From: Lysobacter enzymogenes
Lineage (GTDB): Bacteria; Pseudomonadota; Gammaproteobacteria; Xanthomonadales; Xanthomonadaceae
Assembly (NCBI RefSeq): GCF_900106525.1
Contig: NZ_FNOG01000013.1
Coordinates: 59,307 to 109,159 of the forward strand
Direction of reading: 5' to 3'
Length of the DNA stretch: 49,853 bases
Made by a program: the position numbers and the translations under genes. The notes under the pieces were generated by a model. The model was not told the DNA's origin. It worked only from the letters and a program-made list of their open reading frames with translations, and ran no database searches. Below are positions 15,488 to 26,300 of this stretch, piece by piece (within the stretch, counting starts at the first letter, position 1; each line of letters begins with the position of its first letter).

Positions 15488-18400
15488 GGACGGTCTCCGA
15501 AACATTGTGGTGGTCGCCGTGCGAGACCAGCTTGTTGCCGACCATCTTGCGCAGCGCCACGTAGAACACCGGGGTCAGGAACAGACCGAACAGGGTCACG
15601 CCGAGCATGCCGGCGAACACGGTGATGCCGGTGACCGAGCGGACCTCGGCGCCGGCGCCGTGCGACAGCACCAGCGGCACGGTGCCGGCGATGAAGGCGA
15701 TGGAGGTCATCACGATCGGACGCAGACGCAGGCGGCAGGCTTCCAGCGCGGATTCGACGATGCCCTTGCCCTGCAGTTCCAGCTCGCGGGCGAACTCGAC
15801 GATCAGGATCGCGTTCTTACAGGCCAGGCCCATCAACACCACCAGGCCGACCTGCACGAACACGTTGTTGTCGCCGCCGGTCAGCTTGACGCCGAGCAGG
15901 GCCGAGAGCATGCACATCGGCACGATCAGGATCACCGCCAGCGGCAGGGTCCAGCTTTCGTACAGCGCGGCCAGCACCAGGAACGCCAGCAGGATGGCGA
16001 GCGGGAACACGATCATCGCCGCGTTGCCCTGACTGGCCTGCTGGTAGCTCAGGTCGGTCCACTCGATCTCCATGCCGTTGGGCAGGACCTTGGCGGCCAC
16101 GTCCTTGACCACGTCCATCGCCTGCGCCGAAGACATCACGCGCGGGTCGACGTCGCCGGCGATGTCGGCGGCCGGGTAGCCGTTGTAGCGCAGCACCGGG
16201 TCGGGGCCGAAGGTCTGCTTGATGGTGACCATCGAACCGATCGGCACCATCTCGCCGCGGTCGTTGCGGGTGCGCAGGTTGGCGATGTCCTCGACGCTGT
16301 CGCGGAACGAACCGTCGGCCTGGGCGATGACCTGCCAGGTGCGGCCGAACTGGTTGAAGTCGTTGACGTAGGCCGAGCCCAGGTAGGTCTGCAGCGTATC
16401 GAACAGCTCGGTCAGCGGCACGCCCTGCGCCTTGGCCTTGACGCGGTCGACTTCGGCGTCGAGCTGCGGCACGTTGGCCTGGTAGGTGCTGTTGGCGTAG
16501 CCCATGCCCGGGGTCTGCATGATCGTGCCCTGGAACGCGCTGACCGCGTTCTGCAGCGCGCCGTAGCCCAGGTTGTTGCGGTCCTGGATGAACATCTGAT
16601 AGCCCGCGCCGTTGCCCAGGCCGAGGATCGGCGGCGGCATCAGCGCGAAGGTGAAGCCTTCCTGGAAGCCGGCGATCTTCTGGTTCAGTTCGGCGGTGAT
16701 CTCCACCGCGCTGCGGCTGCGCTCGCTGAAGGGCTTGAGCGGCAGGAACGCCACGCCGGTGTTGGGCGTGTTGGTGAACTGCACCGCGTTGAGGCCCGGG
16801 AAGGCGATCGAGTGCTGCACGCCTTCGGTCTTCATCGCAACGTCGGTCACCTTGCTCAGCAGGGCGTCGGTGCGGGCGATGGAGGAACCTTCAGGCAGCT
16901 TGACCGCGGCGATCAGGTACAGCTTGTCCTGCAGCGGGATGAAGCCGGCCGGCACGATCTTGAACATGAAGCCGGTGGCCACCAGCAGCACCGCGTAGAC
17001 CACGAACACCGCGCCGCGCTTGCCCAGGGTGCGCGAGACCGCGCTCTGGTACTTCTCCGAGCTGGTCTTGAAGAAGCGGTTGAACGGACGGAACAGCCAG
17101 CCGAACAGACGGTCGATCAGGCGGGTCGGCGCGTCCTTGGGCGCGTGGTGCGGCTTGAGCAGGCGCGCGGCCAGGGCCGGCGACAGGGTCAGCGAGTTGA
17201 TCGCCGAGATCACCGTGGAAATGGCGATGGTCACCGCGAACTGCTTGTAGAACTGGCCGGTCACGCCCGACAGGAACGCCATCGGCACGAACACGGCGCA
17301 CAGCACCAGCGCGATCGCCACGATCGGGCCGGACACTTCCTTCATCGCCTGGTGCGCCGCGTCGAGCGGGCTCAGGCCTTCTTCGATGTTGCGCTCGACG
17401 TTTTCCACCACCACGATCGCGTCGTCCACCACGATGCCGATCGCCAGCACCAATCCGAACAAGCTCAGGGTGTTGATCGAGAAGCCCAGCAGGTACAGCG
17501 CGGAGAACGTGCCCACCACCGACACCGGCACCGCGATCAACGGAATGATCGAAGCGCGCCAGGTCTGCAGGAACAAGATCACCACCAGCACCACCAGCAG
17601 CACCGCTTCCAGCAGGGTCGAGACCACCGCCTTGATCGAGTCGCGCACGAAGATGGTGGTGTCGTACACCGCTTCGTACTTGATGCCTTCCGGGAACGAC
17701 TTGGACAGGCGGTTCATCGTGTCGATGACCTGTTCCTGGATCTGCAGCGCGTTCGCGCCCGGCGCCTGGAAGATGCCGATGCCGACCGCGTTCTTGCCGT
17801 CGAGCTACGAACGCAGGCTGTAGTCGCCGGCGCCCAGTTCCAGACGGGCGACGTCGGACAGCCGCACCACTTCGCCGTCTTCGCCGCGCTTGAGCACGAT
17901 CTCGCCGAATTCCTTCTGGTCGCGCAGGCGGCCCTGGGCGTTGATCAGGGTCAGGAAGTCGCTGCTGTTGGCCATCGGCTCGGCGCCGAGCTGGCCGGCG
18001 GAGACCTGCACGTTCTGCTCGCGCATGGCGCGGACCACGTCGCCGGCGGTGAGGCCGCGCGATGCGATCTTGTCCGGGTCGAGCCAGGCGCGCATGGCGT
18101 AGTCGCCGCCGCCGAAGATCTGCGCGTCGCCGACGCCCGACAGGCGCGCCAGGTTGTCCTTGACGTGCAGGCGGGCGTAGTTGCGCAGATACAGCGTGTC
18201 GTACTTGCCGTTGGGCGAGGTCAGGTGCACCACCATCAGGAACACCGGCGACTGCTTCTGCGTCGTCACGCCCTGGCGGCGCACGTCTTCGGGCAGTCGC
18301 GCCAGCGCCTGGCTGACCCGGTTCTGCACGCGCACGGCGGCATCGTCGGCGTTGGTGCCGGGGCGGAAGGTCACGGTGGTGACCAGCACGCCGTCGGAAC

Positions 18401-18653
18401 CGGCGACCGACTTGATGTACATCATGTCTTCGACGCCGTTGATCGCTTCTTCGAGTGGCGTGGCGACGGTTTCGGCGATGACCTTGGGGTTGGCGCCCGG
18501 ATAGACCGTGCGCACGACCACCGAGGGCGGCACCACTTCGGGATATTCGCTGATCGGCAGGATCGGAATCGCGATCAGGCCGGCGGCGAAGATCACGATC
18601 GACAGCACCGCGGCGAAGATCGGCCGGTCGATGAAAAACTTGGAAAAGTCCAT
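15480..18653 (-). pseudogene. RND inner-membrane efflux pump (AcrB/MexB, HAE1 family) with in-frame amber codon
   Basis: The frame from ATG 18651-18653 (MDFSKFFIDRPIFAAVLSIV) to TAA 15480-15482 would encode 1057 residues, the usual length for AcrB-type proton/drug antiporters. A TAG at 17805-17807 (codon 283) interrupts it between GDYSLRS and LDGKNAVGIGIFQAPGAN. Relatives have Leu there, so one T-to-A change in TTG explains it. The rest is intact: the periplasmic porter domain, the transmembrane helix with GIVVDDAIVVVENVER (the two adjacent Asp used in proton relay), and the second half with GLACKNAILIVEFAREL. AAGGAA precedes the start. If the stop is real, the pump is dead unless an amber suppressor exists. 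The next in-frame ATG (17717) would omit about 312 residues. Confidence 0.9.
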
Positions 18654-18760
18654 GACGGATTCCTTGGTGCGGCGATGAGCCGCATGGGTCCCCGGCCTGG
18701 CCCGTGGGTTCGGGCCGGCCTTTGATTGCTTTTGAACCGGATCGGGCCAGTCGCTCTTGC

Positions 18761-18847
18761 TCGTCATTCCCGCGAACGCGGGAACCCGGAGACTTCAAAC
18801 GTTCTCGCCCGAACAGCCCTGGGTCCCCGCCTTCGCGGGGACGACGG
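18761..18847. repeat. REP-like element inside the RND operon
   Basis: CGTCATTCCCGCGAACGCGG and GGGTCCCCGCCTTCGCGGGG form two adjacent hairpins (near 18763-18783 and 18820-18840) in the 234-base gap between the adaptor and pump genes. The 'TCATTCCCGCG...CGCGGGGACGACG' type is widespread in proteobacterial genomes. Here it may act as an mRNA processing or stability element. A related single hairpin (CATTCCGGCGAAAGCCGGAATG) is at 49648-49669. Confidence 0.75.
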
Positions 18848-18887
18848 TAGGAGGGCTACGCGGTTCGCAGATACCGCTCGACCTGCC

Positions 18888-20099
18888 TCACAAGGCCCCG
18901 GCCGCCGCGCCCGGCGCCGCGGGCGCCGGTGCCGGCGCGCCCATGGCGATGGTCTTGGGCTGCACCGGCATGCCCGGGAAGAACACCTTCTGCACGCCGT
19001 GCACGATGACCTTGTCGCCCGGCGCCAGGCCCGACTGGACCACGCGCAGGCCGTCGATCATGCGGCCGAGGACCACGTCCTTGCGCACCGCCTCGTTCTT
19101 CGAGCCGAGCACGTAGACGTACTTGCGGTCCTGGTCGGTCAGCACGGCCTTGTCGTCGACCAGCATCGCCTTGAACTGGCCGCTGCCTTCCAGCTGCACG
19201 CGCGCGAACAGGCCCGGGGTCAGCACGCGCTCTTCGTTCGGCACCACCGCGCGGGCGCGGATGGTGCCGGTGTTGGAGTCGAGCTGGTTGTCGGTGAAGT
19301 CGACGGTGCCGGCATGCGGGTAGCCGCTCTCGCCGGCCAGACCGATCTTGACCGGGTTCTTGTCGCCGGAACGCTCGCCCTTGCGGGCCAGGTCGTTGTA
19401 GCGCAGGTAGGTCTGCTCGTCGGCTTCGAAGTACACGTACATCGGGTTCTGCGAGACCACCGTGGTCAGCACGGTCTGATCGGCCGAGGCGAGATTGCCG
19501 GTGGTGATCAGGGCGCGGCCGTCGATCGGCGAGCGCACTTCGGTGAAGGTCAGGTCGAGCTGGGCCGAGGCGACCGCGGCTTCGGCCGCGCGCACCGCGG
19601 CGTCGCCCTGGGTGCTGGCGGCGCGGCGGGTCTCGAATTCTTCGCGCGAGATCGCCTTGGCCTCGACCAGGGTCTGGGCGCGCTTGTCCTGGGTCTGGGC
19701 CAGGCGCGCTTCGGCGCGCGCGCGTTCCAGTTCGGCCTGGGCGCGGTTGAGCTCGGCGCGGTAGCGGCGCTGGTCGATCACGAACAGCAGGTCGCCTTTC
19801 TTGACGTCCTGGCCTTCCTTATAAGCGACGCGATCCACGTAACCGCTGACGCGGGCGCGCAGCTCGACCGATTCGGGCGCGCTGACCCGGCCGGTGAACT
19901 CGTCCCACTGCCGGACCTGCTTGCTCAGGACCTGGGCGACGCTGACCTCCGGCGGCGGCGGCGCGCCGCCTTCATGCGGAGCGGCTTGGCTGCCGCAACC
20001 GACGGCGGCCAGGGCGATGACGAGACTCGCGGTCAACGCGAGCACGGAAAGTCCGACGCCGGGCTTGCCGGAGCGGACGGAGAAGTGATGGGTGCTCAT
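18888..20099 (-). CDS. RND efflux periplasmic adaptor lipoprotein (AcrA/MexA family)
   Basis: This 403-residue adaptor links the RND pump to its outer-membrane factor. Its signal peptide ends IALAAVGCGSQAA (lipobox AVGC, Cys35), so it is anchored to the inner membrane. Then come PPPEVSVAQVLSKQ, a lipoyl half VAYKEGQDVKKGDLLFVID, and an alpha-hairpin of about 65 residues (QRRYRAELNRAQAELERARA onward). The second lipoyl half (VRSPIDGRALITTGNLAS) and the beta-barrel follow, then the membrane-proximal domain to GVQKVFFPGMPVQPKTIAMG. An Ala/Pro-rich end closes it. The ATG overlaps the SDR-like gene's stop (ATGA, 20096-20099), so the two are translationally coupled. A REP-like element separates it from the pump gene. 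Confidence 0.95.
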   Translation of the reverse strand: MSTHHFSVRSGKPGVGLSVLALTASLVIALAAVGCGSQAAPHEGGAPPPPEVSVAQVLSKQVRQWDEFTGRVSAPESVELRARVSGYVDRVAYKEGQDVKKGDLLFVIDQRRYRAELNRAQAELERARAEARLAQTQDKRAQTLVEAKAISREEFETRRAASTQGDAAVRAAEAAVASAQLDLTFTEVRSPIDGRALITTGNLASADQTVLTTVVSQNPMYVYFEADEQTYLRYNDLARKGERSGDKNPVKIGLAGESGYPHAGTVDFTDNQLDSNTGTIRARAVVPNEERVLTPGLFARVQLEGSGQFKAMLVDDKAVLTDQDRKYVYVLGSKNEAVRKDVVLGRMIDGLRVVQSGLAPGDKVIVHGVQKVFFPGMPVQPKTIAMGAPAPAPAAPGAAAGAL

Positions 20100-21100
20100 C
20101 GGGGGGTGGGTTCCTGTTTGGGATTCGGTGCGGTCAGCGACTTCAGCAGGGCGCGCGCGTCGAGCAGACATCGTTGGCTCTTGTCGTCGGACGCACAGTC
20201 CGGTTCTTGCGCGGTTGCGGCGGCAGCTGGGAGCGGAACTGTCTGAAGCGGGACCGTCTTGGGTACGGCGTGCTTGCTGGCAGAAAGCGGGCTGGTAGTA
20301 GGGGAAGCGGTGGGACTCGGGGCGGGGCTGGCGGGCGTTGCGTCGGCGACGCGGCTGGCGGGCGCGGAAGGGGGGCGCGCCCGCGGCGGCAGCAGCGCCG
20401 GCGCCGGCGCGCGCAGCGCGTAGGGCACGATCGGGCGCGGCGGCTCTTCGCTGATGTCGTGATCGATCAGCGCCATCGCGCGCTGGCCGACCGACAAGGC
20501 GCTCGGCCATTCGGGGCAGGAATGGCGTTGGTTGAACTCGGTGCACACCGGCGTGTCCACGGCCAGCAACTGCACCCGCACCGCCAGCTGGCGCGCTTCG
20601 TCGTGCAGCACGCGGGCGAGCATGCGCAGCGCGGCGGCGCCGATCGAACGGTGGCCGTAACCGGCCCAGGGGTGCTCGCTGCCGGGGCCGCCGATCAGCA
20701 CGTAGGTGCCGCCGCGGTCGCGTTCGGCCAGCAGCGGCAGCAGGTGGCGGGCCGCGGCGAGGTGGGGGAGAAGGTCCTCGTCGAGCTTGCGCCGCAGGAA
20801 CTCGGCCGGGTTGTCGAGCAGGCGGCCGCGCTCGGCGCTGCCGCACACCGCCGCGACCACGCCGGCCAGCGGGCGGCCGAGCTTGCGCAGGGCGCGCGCG
20901 AGCTTAGCGCCGGCGGCATCGTTGGCGACCGAGCCGGTCACCACGCTTAGGTCGGCGTCGGGGTAGCCGGACTTGAGCGCCTTGAGTTCGCTGGAGCTGC
21001 GCGCGACCGCGATGACCGGGCGGCCGCTGTCGATCGCGGCCTGCACGACCCCGCGGCCGACGCCGCCGGTGGCACCGAGTACAACCAAAGGGGCTTTCAT
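20096..21100 (-). CDS. SDR-like (Rossmann) protein with disordered C-terminal tail
   Basis: This 334-residue protein begins KAPLVVLGATGGVGRGVV, a Rossmann dinucleotide-binding motif (GATGGVG), and its first ~225 residues follow the short-chain dehydrogenase fold (VVAAVCGSAERG, YVLIGGPGSE). The catalytic YxxxK is not present: the matching segment reads AGYGHRSIGAAAL, with Ser where Lys is expected. Residues ~235-300 are a low-complexity Pro/Ala/Ser tail, followed by EPDCASDDKSQRCLLDARAL. It may therefore be a nucleotide-binding or sensor protein rather than an active oxidoreductase. It is the second gene of the RND operon, overlapping both neighbours by four bases, which implies co-production with the pump. 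No membrane segment is visible. Confidence 0.8.
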   Translation of the reverse strand: MKAPLVVLGATGGVGRGVVQAAIDSGRPVIAVARSSSELKALKSGYPDADLSVVTGSVANDAAGAKLARALRKLGRPLAGVVAAVCGSAERGRLLDNPAEFLRRKLDEDLLPHLAAARHLLPLLAERDRGGTYVLIGGPGSEHPWAGYGHRSIGAAALRMLARVLHDEARQLAVRVQLLAVDTPVCTEFNQRHSCPEWPSALSVGQRAMALIDHDISEEPPRPIVPYALRAPAPALLPPRARPPSAPASRVADATPASPAPSPTASPTTSPLSASKHAVPKTVPLQTVPLPAAAATAQEPDCASDDKSQRCLLDARALLKSLTAPNPKQEPTPR

Positions 21101-21378
21101 TGTCCCGTCCCTGGGACTTTCCCTCCCACAACCGGGACGATACCGTGACGCTTGTCATCCCGGGTGTAGTGCGCGAGCACGGCGCCGACCGCCGGCATCA
21201 ACAACATGGCGGCCGGCAGGGCGATGGTGAAGGCCAGCACCCAGGCCAGCATCCAGGCTTCTTCGGCGCCCTGGGCGAGGCCTTGGCGGAACACGACCAC
21301 GGCCAGCCCGATCAGGGCGGACATGGCCACCGACATGACTGGCAAAAATGCGTACCTGGCTTGGCGTGGGGTCAACAT
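21097..21378 (-). CDS. DUF2798-type two-helix membrane protein
   Basis: The product is 93 residues with two hydrophobic helices (LPVMSVAMSALIGLAVVVF near 12-30 and AWMLAWVLAFTIALPAAMLL near 41-60) and a short basic cytoplasmic or periplasmic end. This resembles the small DUF2798 family of unknown function, which often lies beside LysR-regulated efflux or oxidoreductase genes. It is the first gene of the RND operon and overlaps the SDR-like gene by four bases (ATGA). Its promoter should lie in 21379-21905, facing the divergent LysR gene. Confidence 0.75.
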   Translation of the reverse strand: MLTPRQARYAFLPVMSVAMSALIGLAVVVFRQGLAQGAEEAWMLAWVLAFTIALPAAMLLMPAVGAVLAHYTRDDKRHGIVPVVGGKVPGTGQ

Positions 21379-21905
21379 GGCGGGGGGACCTCGTGACGAT
21401 GTGCGGCACAGGTTAGAGACGCGAACGGGTCTTGATTAGCCCGGGATTCAGGGAATAATTGTCCCGGCAACGGTCCAATCCCGGTTCCGCCCCCCTTGAA
21501 GGCCGGCGGACGCGCCCCAACCCCGATCCTGCGAAGGGGGGCCGCCGCGCAGGGCATCGCACGACGGGGCTACTTTCGGCGTTCGCCCCGGACGGCGGCA
21601 GTGGAGGCGATCAATCCACGCCGGTGACAGCCGTCACCCGACGAACTACCGACACCGCAACGATCCACCGCGCCGGCAGGAGCCGGCGGGCGCCAACCGC
21701 AAAGGATTCGCCGGCTCCACGCCGGCCGCCGCGCCGCAGTCCGCGCGACGACGCCACCCGTTCCGGCGCGCGGCCGCAGCGCGCCACGCCTCATCGCTGC
21801 ACGTACATATCGATACAACTTCCGTCTCGCGTTCGAACACAATCGCTTGCCGACCCCGGGTCTGCGGCGCTGCGTTCCAGCCATCGAACCAGGAGTCCAA
21901 CCCCC
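21379..21905. other. Divergent promoter region between RND operon and LysR gene
   Basis: There is no supported gene in these 527 bases. A 15-base imperfect palindrome GGGAATAATTGTCCC sits at 21451-21465, about 75 bases upstream of the DUF2798 start. It has the dyad shape and spacing of a LysR-type box and is the only AT-rich dyad here. The part from 21466 to 21890 lies directly before the LysR start and is GC-rich, with nothing else I can identify. Confidence 0.5.
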
Positions 21906-23072
21906 GTGGCTCACGATCTCAACGACACGCTGATCTTCGTCAAGGTGGTCGAAAGCGGCAGCTTCATCGCCGCCGCGCAGGCCCTGCGCCTGCCCAAGAC
22001 CACGGTCAGCCGCAAAGTCCAGGAACTGGAAACGCGCCTGGGCGCGCAGCTCCTGCACCGCACCACGCGCAAGCTCGGCCTGACCGAAGCCGGCAACGTC
22101 TACTTCGAGCACTGCCAGCGCATCGCCCGCGAACTCAACGAGGCCGAAAGCGCGGTCGGCCAGTTGCAGGGCGGCCCGCGCGGCTGGCTGCGCATCACCG
22201 CGCCGTATTCGGTCGGCATCACCTGGATCGCGCCGCTGCTGGGCGAATTCCACGCCCGCCATCCGGAAGTGCGGGTGGAGATGAACCTCAGCAACGAAAC
22301 CGTCGACATGATCGACCAGGGCATCGACGTCGCCCTGCGCGTGGGCGCGTTGCCGGATTCGAACCTGATCGCGCGCAAGCTGGCGGTGTTCCGCACCCAG
22401 ATCTACGCCAGCCCGAACTACCTGGCGCGCCACGGCGAACCGCTGCATCCCGACGACCTGCGCCACCACCGCACCCTGGCCATGCCCAAGTCGCGGCGCA
22501 GCAACAACGAATACGTGTGGCCGCTCAGCGACGGCGAGCGCACCGTCGATTACGTCATCGACCCGGTCATGGTCGCCAACGACCCAGGCCCCTTGCGCGG
22601 CGCGCTGCTGTGCGGCGAAGCGTTGATGCTGGCCGCCGACGTCACCGTCAAGGCCTTCGCCGAACAAGGCTACGTGCAGCGCGTGCTGGCCGGCTGGACC
22701 GGCCCGGAGTACGAATTCAACGCGGTGTTCCCGCGCGGCCAGGTGCAGTCGCCGAAGGTCCGCGCGTTCGTCGATTTCCTGGTCGAACGGCTGAACTTCG
22801 ACGCCGACTACATGCAGGTGCTGTGCCCCGACGCCAAGCGCTTCCGCAAGGCCTCCGAGGAAGCCGAAGCCGCGCTCGCCCACGGCCTGGCCAAGGAAGC
22901 CGGCGAACCGCGCACCATCGCGGTGCCGGTGGTGGAAGCGATCGAAGCCATCGCCGAGGCGGTCGACAACAGCGGCAAGCGCCCGGGCAAGGCGCGCACC
23001 GCGACCAAGGCCGACACCGCGCCGGCGCGGCGCGACGATACGCCCAGCGACGAGGATGCGGCGCTGGTTTGA
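21906..23072 (+). CDS. LysR-family transcriptional regulator with long C-terminal tail
   Basis: The gene starts at GTG 21906-21908, ten bases after AGGAG (21891-21895). It has 388 residues. Residues ~4-64 form the LysR winged helix-turn-helix (ESGSFIAAAQALRLPKTTVS; VQELETRLGAQLLHRTTRKL). Residues ~90-300 are the periplasmic-binding-protein-like effector domain (ITWIAPLLGEFHARHPEVRV). After about residue 300 an 85-residue tail is rich in Ala, Glu and Lys, ending in KRPGKARTATKADTAPARRD. Most family members end near 300-310. It is transcribed away from the RND operon and most likely regulates it; the usual LysR pattern is autorepression plus inducer-dependent activation. A terminator follows at 23119. 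Confidence 0.9.
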   Translation: MAHDLNDTLIFVKVVESGSFIAAAQALRLPKTTVSRKVQELETRLGAQLLHRTTRKLGLTEAGNVYFEHCQRIARELNEAESAVGQLQGGPRGWLRITAPYSVGITWIAPLLGEFHARHPEVRVEMNLSNETVDMIDQGIDVALRVGALPDSNLIARKLAVFRTQIYASPNYLARHGEPLHPDDLRHHRTLAMPKSRRSNNEYVWPLSDGERTVDYVIDPVMVANDPGPLRGALLCGEALMLAADVTVKAFAEQGYVQRVLAGWTGPEYEFNAVFPRGQVQSPKVRAFVDFLVERLNFDADYMQVLCPDAKRFRKASEEAEAALAHGLAKEAGEPRTIAVPVVEAIEAIAEAVDNSGKRPGKARTATKADTAPARRDDTPSDEDAALV

Positions 23073-23118
23073 GCGATACCGCGGCGCACGGCGCCGGACA
23101 GTTTCGTTGTGTGGATCC

Positions 23119-23152
23119 CCGTCGCCTCGCGGTCGAGGCGACGGTTTTTTTT
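23119..23152 (+). terminator. Intrinsic terminator of the LysR gene
   Basis: CCGTCGCCTCG (23119-23129) pairs with CGAGGCGACGG (23134-23144) around a CGGT tetraloop, followed by eight T residues. It is a textbook Rho-independent terminator about 50 bases after the stop codon. Confidence 0.92.
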
Positions 23153-23350
23153 GGCTGCTGATCAGCGATCGGCGCATCGAATCCTGCTTTTTCCGACTGC
23201 AGGGATCAAAGCAAGTCACGCGATTTATGTCCCGCTATCGATGTGACTTGAATCTTGATTTCCATTGCTGCAATGATCTGCGCGGGGTGGGTCAAGGATG
23301 CCCCAGAAATAAGCAGCTTCAGCCGCAACGGCTGATCCACGGACGATCCT

Positions 23351-26300
23351 ATGAATTCGATGAATGAGCGCTTTCTTCGCTGCCAAGTGTTGCGATTCGG
23401 CTTGGCGTGGGCGTTGTTCCTGGCCTCGGCGTTCGCACTGAGTCCGGCGCGCGCGCAGCACACCGACTGGCCCAACGAGTACGCCAAACGCGTGCGCGCG
23501 ACCGAGAACATCTCGCCACTCAGCGACGAAGCCTTCGGCGACAAGGTCAATCTGTTCAACGGCACCGTCCGCTTCAACCACGAGTTGATTTCCCTACCCG
23601 GCAACAGTGCGCTGCCGGTCCGGCTGGGCATCGTCTACGACCCGCACGACATCACCCAGGGCCAGTTGAGCGCCCCGTGGGATCTCGACATTCCGTACGT
23701 GGCCGCGGTCCACCACAGCAAGACGTCGGAGACCGCCGGTTGGGTAGCCATTCCCGGCTCCGTAAACAACGGCTACGTCACCTTCGAACGCTCGATGTTC
23801 TGGAGCGGAAACCGGCTCTCTCTCGACGGCGGCGGCGGCGGCGATCTGCTCAGGATCACCGCCGATCCCAAGCGGGTGAAGCCGAACAACTCCGTGACCT
23901 ATACCTTCGCGACCAAGGACGGCTGGTACTTCTCCGAGCTGCCCTCGGTGCAGAACGGTCCAGGCAAAGGCTTGGTCGGCTACGCCCCGAACGGCACCAA
24001 ATATACCTTCGACTGGTTGGCCTACCGGCGCTATTCCTCGATCACCCACCCCTGGGGCTACAACGTCCCCAACGCCATCCTGGGGCGCTACAAGCTGCAG
24101 CTTTACGTCACCAAGATCGAGGACCGCTTCGGCAACTGGGTCAAGTACGACTGGGAGTACGACCATCCCAAGCGCATCTACGCCAACGACGGGCGCGAGA
24201 TCGTCATGACCTATTCCGAACCCTCGCCGGGCATGTTTCCTGGCCACCTGCGGAGCCAGATCCTCTCGGCCACCGCCAACGGCCGCACCTGGTCTTTCTC
24301 CCAGTTGGGCGGGTACGGCGGCAACGTCACCAACCCCGACGGCACCGAGTGGAAGTTCGAAGGACCCGCCACCTTCAACGCCTTCCGCCTGGACGTCGCC
24401 GAGTACCTGCTTAATCCCGAAACCAACCAGACCTACCTGAAGAAAAACCTGCCGTGCTCCCCGGGCGCGATCATCAAGGACACCACCTCGCGCATCCGCA
24501 TCACCCACCCCTCCGGAGCGACCGCGCTTTACGTGTTCAAAGGCATGCGCCACGGCCGCACCAACGTACCGTTCTGGTGCGAAACCGGCATGGACGAGCA
24601 GCGCAGCGAACGCAACCGCTTCTCCACCTTCCACGACACCTGGTCGTTGGTCGAAAAACGCATCAGCGCGCCCGGCGTCGCCGAGAAGACCTACAACTAC
24701 GCCTACGACGGTCTGGGCGAAGGCTACGAAACCCAGGACGAATCGCGCTGGGACATCGGCCCGGGCTGGAACGCCAAGTACGCGCCACCGGCGCCGAACT
24801 ACAAGACGGTCACCGTGACCGAGCCCGACGGCACCCAGAATATCCACACCTTCGGTCGCGACCGCGACATCAACGAAGGTCAGCTGTTCAAGGTGGAAAC
24901 GCGCAAGAACGGCCTGACCTATCGCGTGGTCAACAATGCTTACGTCGACAATGCCGAAGCAGCGGGCATGCCGTTTCCCGAATGGATGGGCTCCAGCGGC
25001 GACGAATTCGCCGACCGCCTGCCCAACTCGAACCGGCCGCTGAAGAACGTCGTCACCCAGCAGGACGGCGCCAGCTTCAACCGCAGCGTCAACGCCTTCG
25101 ACGCCCTGGTCCGGCCGACCAACGTGACCAAATGGTCTTCCGGGTCGGCCAACGACGGCAGCCGCACCGACGCGACCGAGTACCACGACGACCTGGCGCT
25201 GTGGGTATTGGGCCAGGTCAACAAGGAAACCAACGCCAACACAGGCTGGGTCGCCGCGCAGACCGGCTACGACGCGCTGGCGCGGCCGTCGCAGCGCTAT
25301 GCCTTCGGCCGCCTGGTCGAAAGCTACGGCTACAACCCCGACGGCACCCTGGCCACCGTCACCGACGGCCGCGGCAACGTCACCTCGTTGGGCAACTGGA
25401 AACGCGGCGTTCCGCAGTCGATCCAATACGCCGACCGATCCGCCGATTCGGCCGTGGTCGACGACAACGGCTGGCTCAGCTCGGTCACCGACGAGAACGG
25501 CTATGCCACCAGCTACGCCTACGACCCGATGGGACGGCTGCAGACCGTCACGCCGCCGGCGGGCGACAGCAACGCTTGGAGTTCGACCCAGATCAGCTTC
25601 AGCCGCCGCGACGTCGACGAATACGGTCTGCCGCCGGGTCACTGGATGCAGACCACCGTGGTCGGCGGCCGCGCCTGCAAGAACGTATTCCTGGACGGCT
25701 TCTGGCGTCCGGTGCTGACCCACGAATGGGACTGCGCCGACATCCCCGGTACTTTGCGCGCCAGCGTGCGGCGTTACGACGACAAAGGCCGGACGGTCTT
25801 CTCCAGCTATCCGGTCGGCTACGCCGAGGCCTTCGGCAACGTATTCACCACGCCGCTGAAAGGCACCTACACCGACTACGAACCGCTCGGACGCGTGTCG
25901 TTGGTGCAGCAGGACAGCGAACTCGGGCGCCTGGCCACACGCACGGAGTACCTGGCCGGCTTCCAGACCCTGACCACCAATCCGCGTCAGTTCCAGACCG
26001 TCGTCGCCTATCAGACTTTCGACGAGCCCAGCACCGAGGCTCCGATCGCCATGGTCCACCCCGAAGGCGCGCGCACCAATATTTGGCGGGATATCTTCGG
26101 CGCGGTCACCGCGATCCGCCGCAGCAGCGCGGACGGCGCCACCCAGGTCACCCGCAGCTACGTCTATGACGGCCAGCACCGGCTGTGCAAGACCGTCGAA
26201 CCCGAGACCGGCGCGACTGCGGTCGGCTACGACGCCGCCAACAACATCGCCTGGACTGCGGCCGGCCTGGCCTTGCCGGCCAGCGACCAATGCAATGCCG

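Noticed and set aside
15486-18725. 1079-residue plus-strand frame opposite the RND pump
   Set aside because: It is antisense to a clear pump gene and consists of His/Arg/Gln-rich low-complexity sequence.
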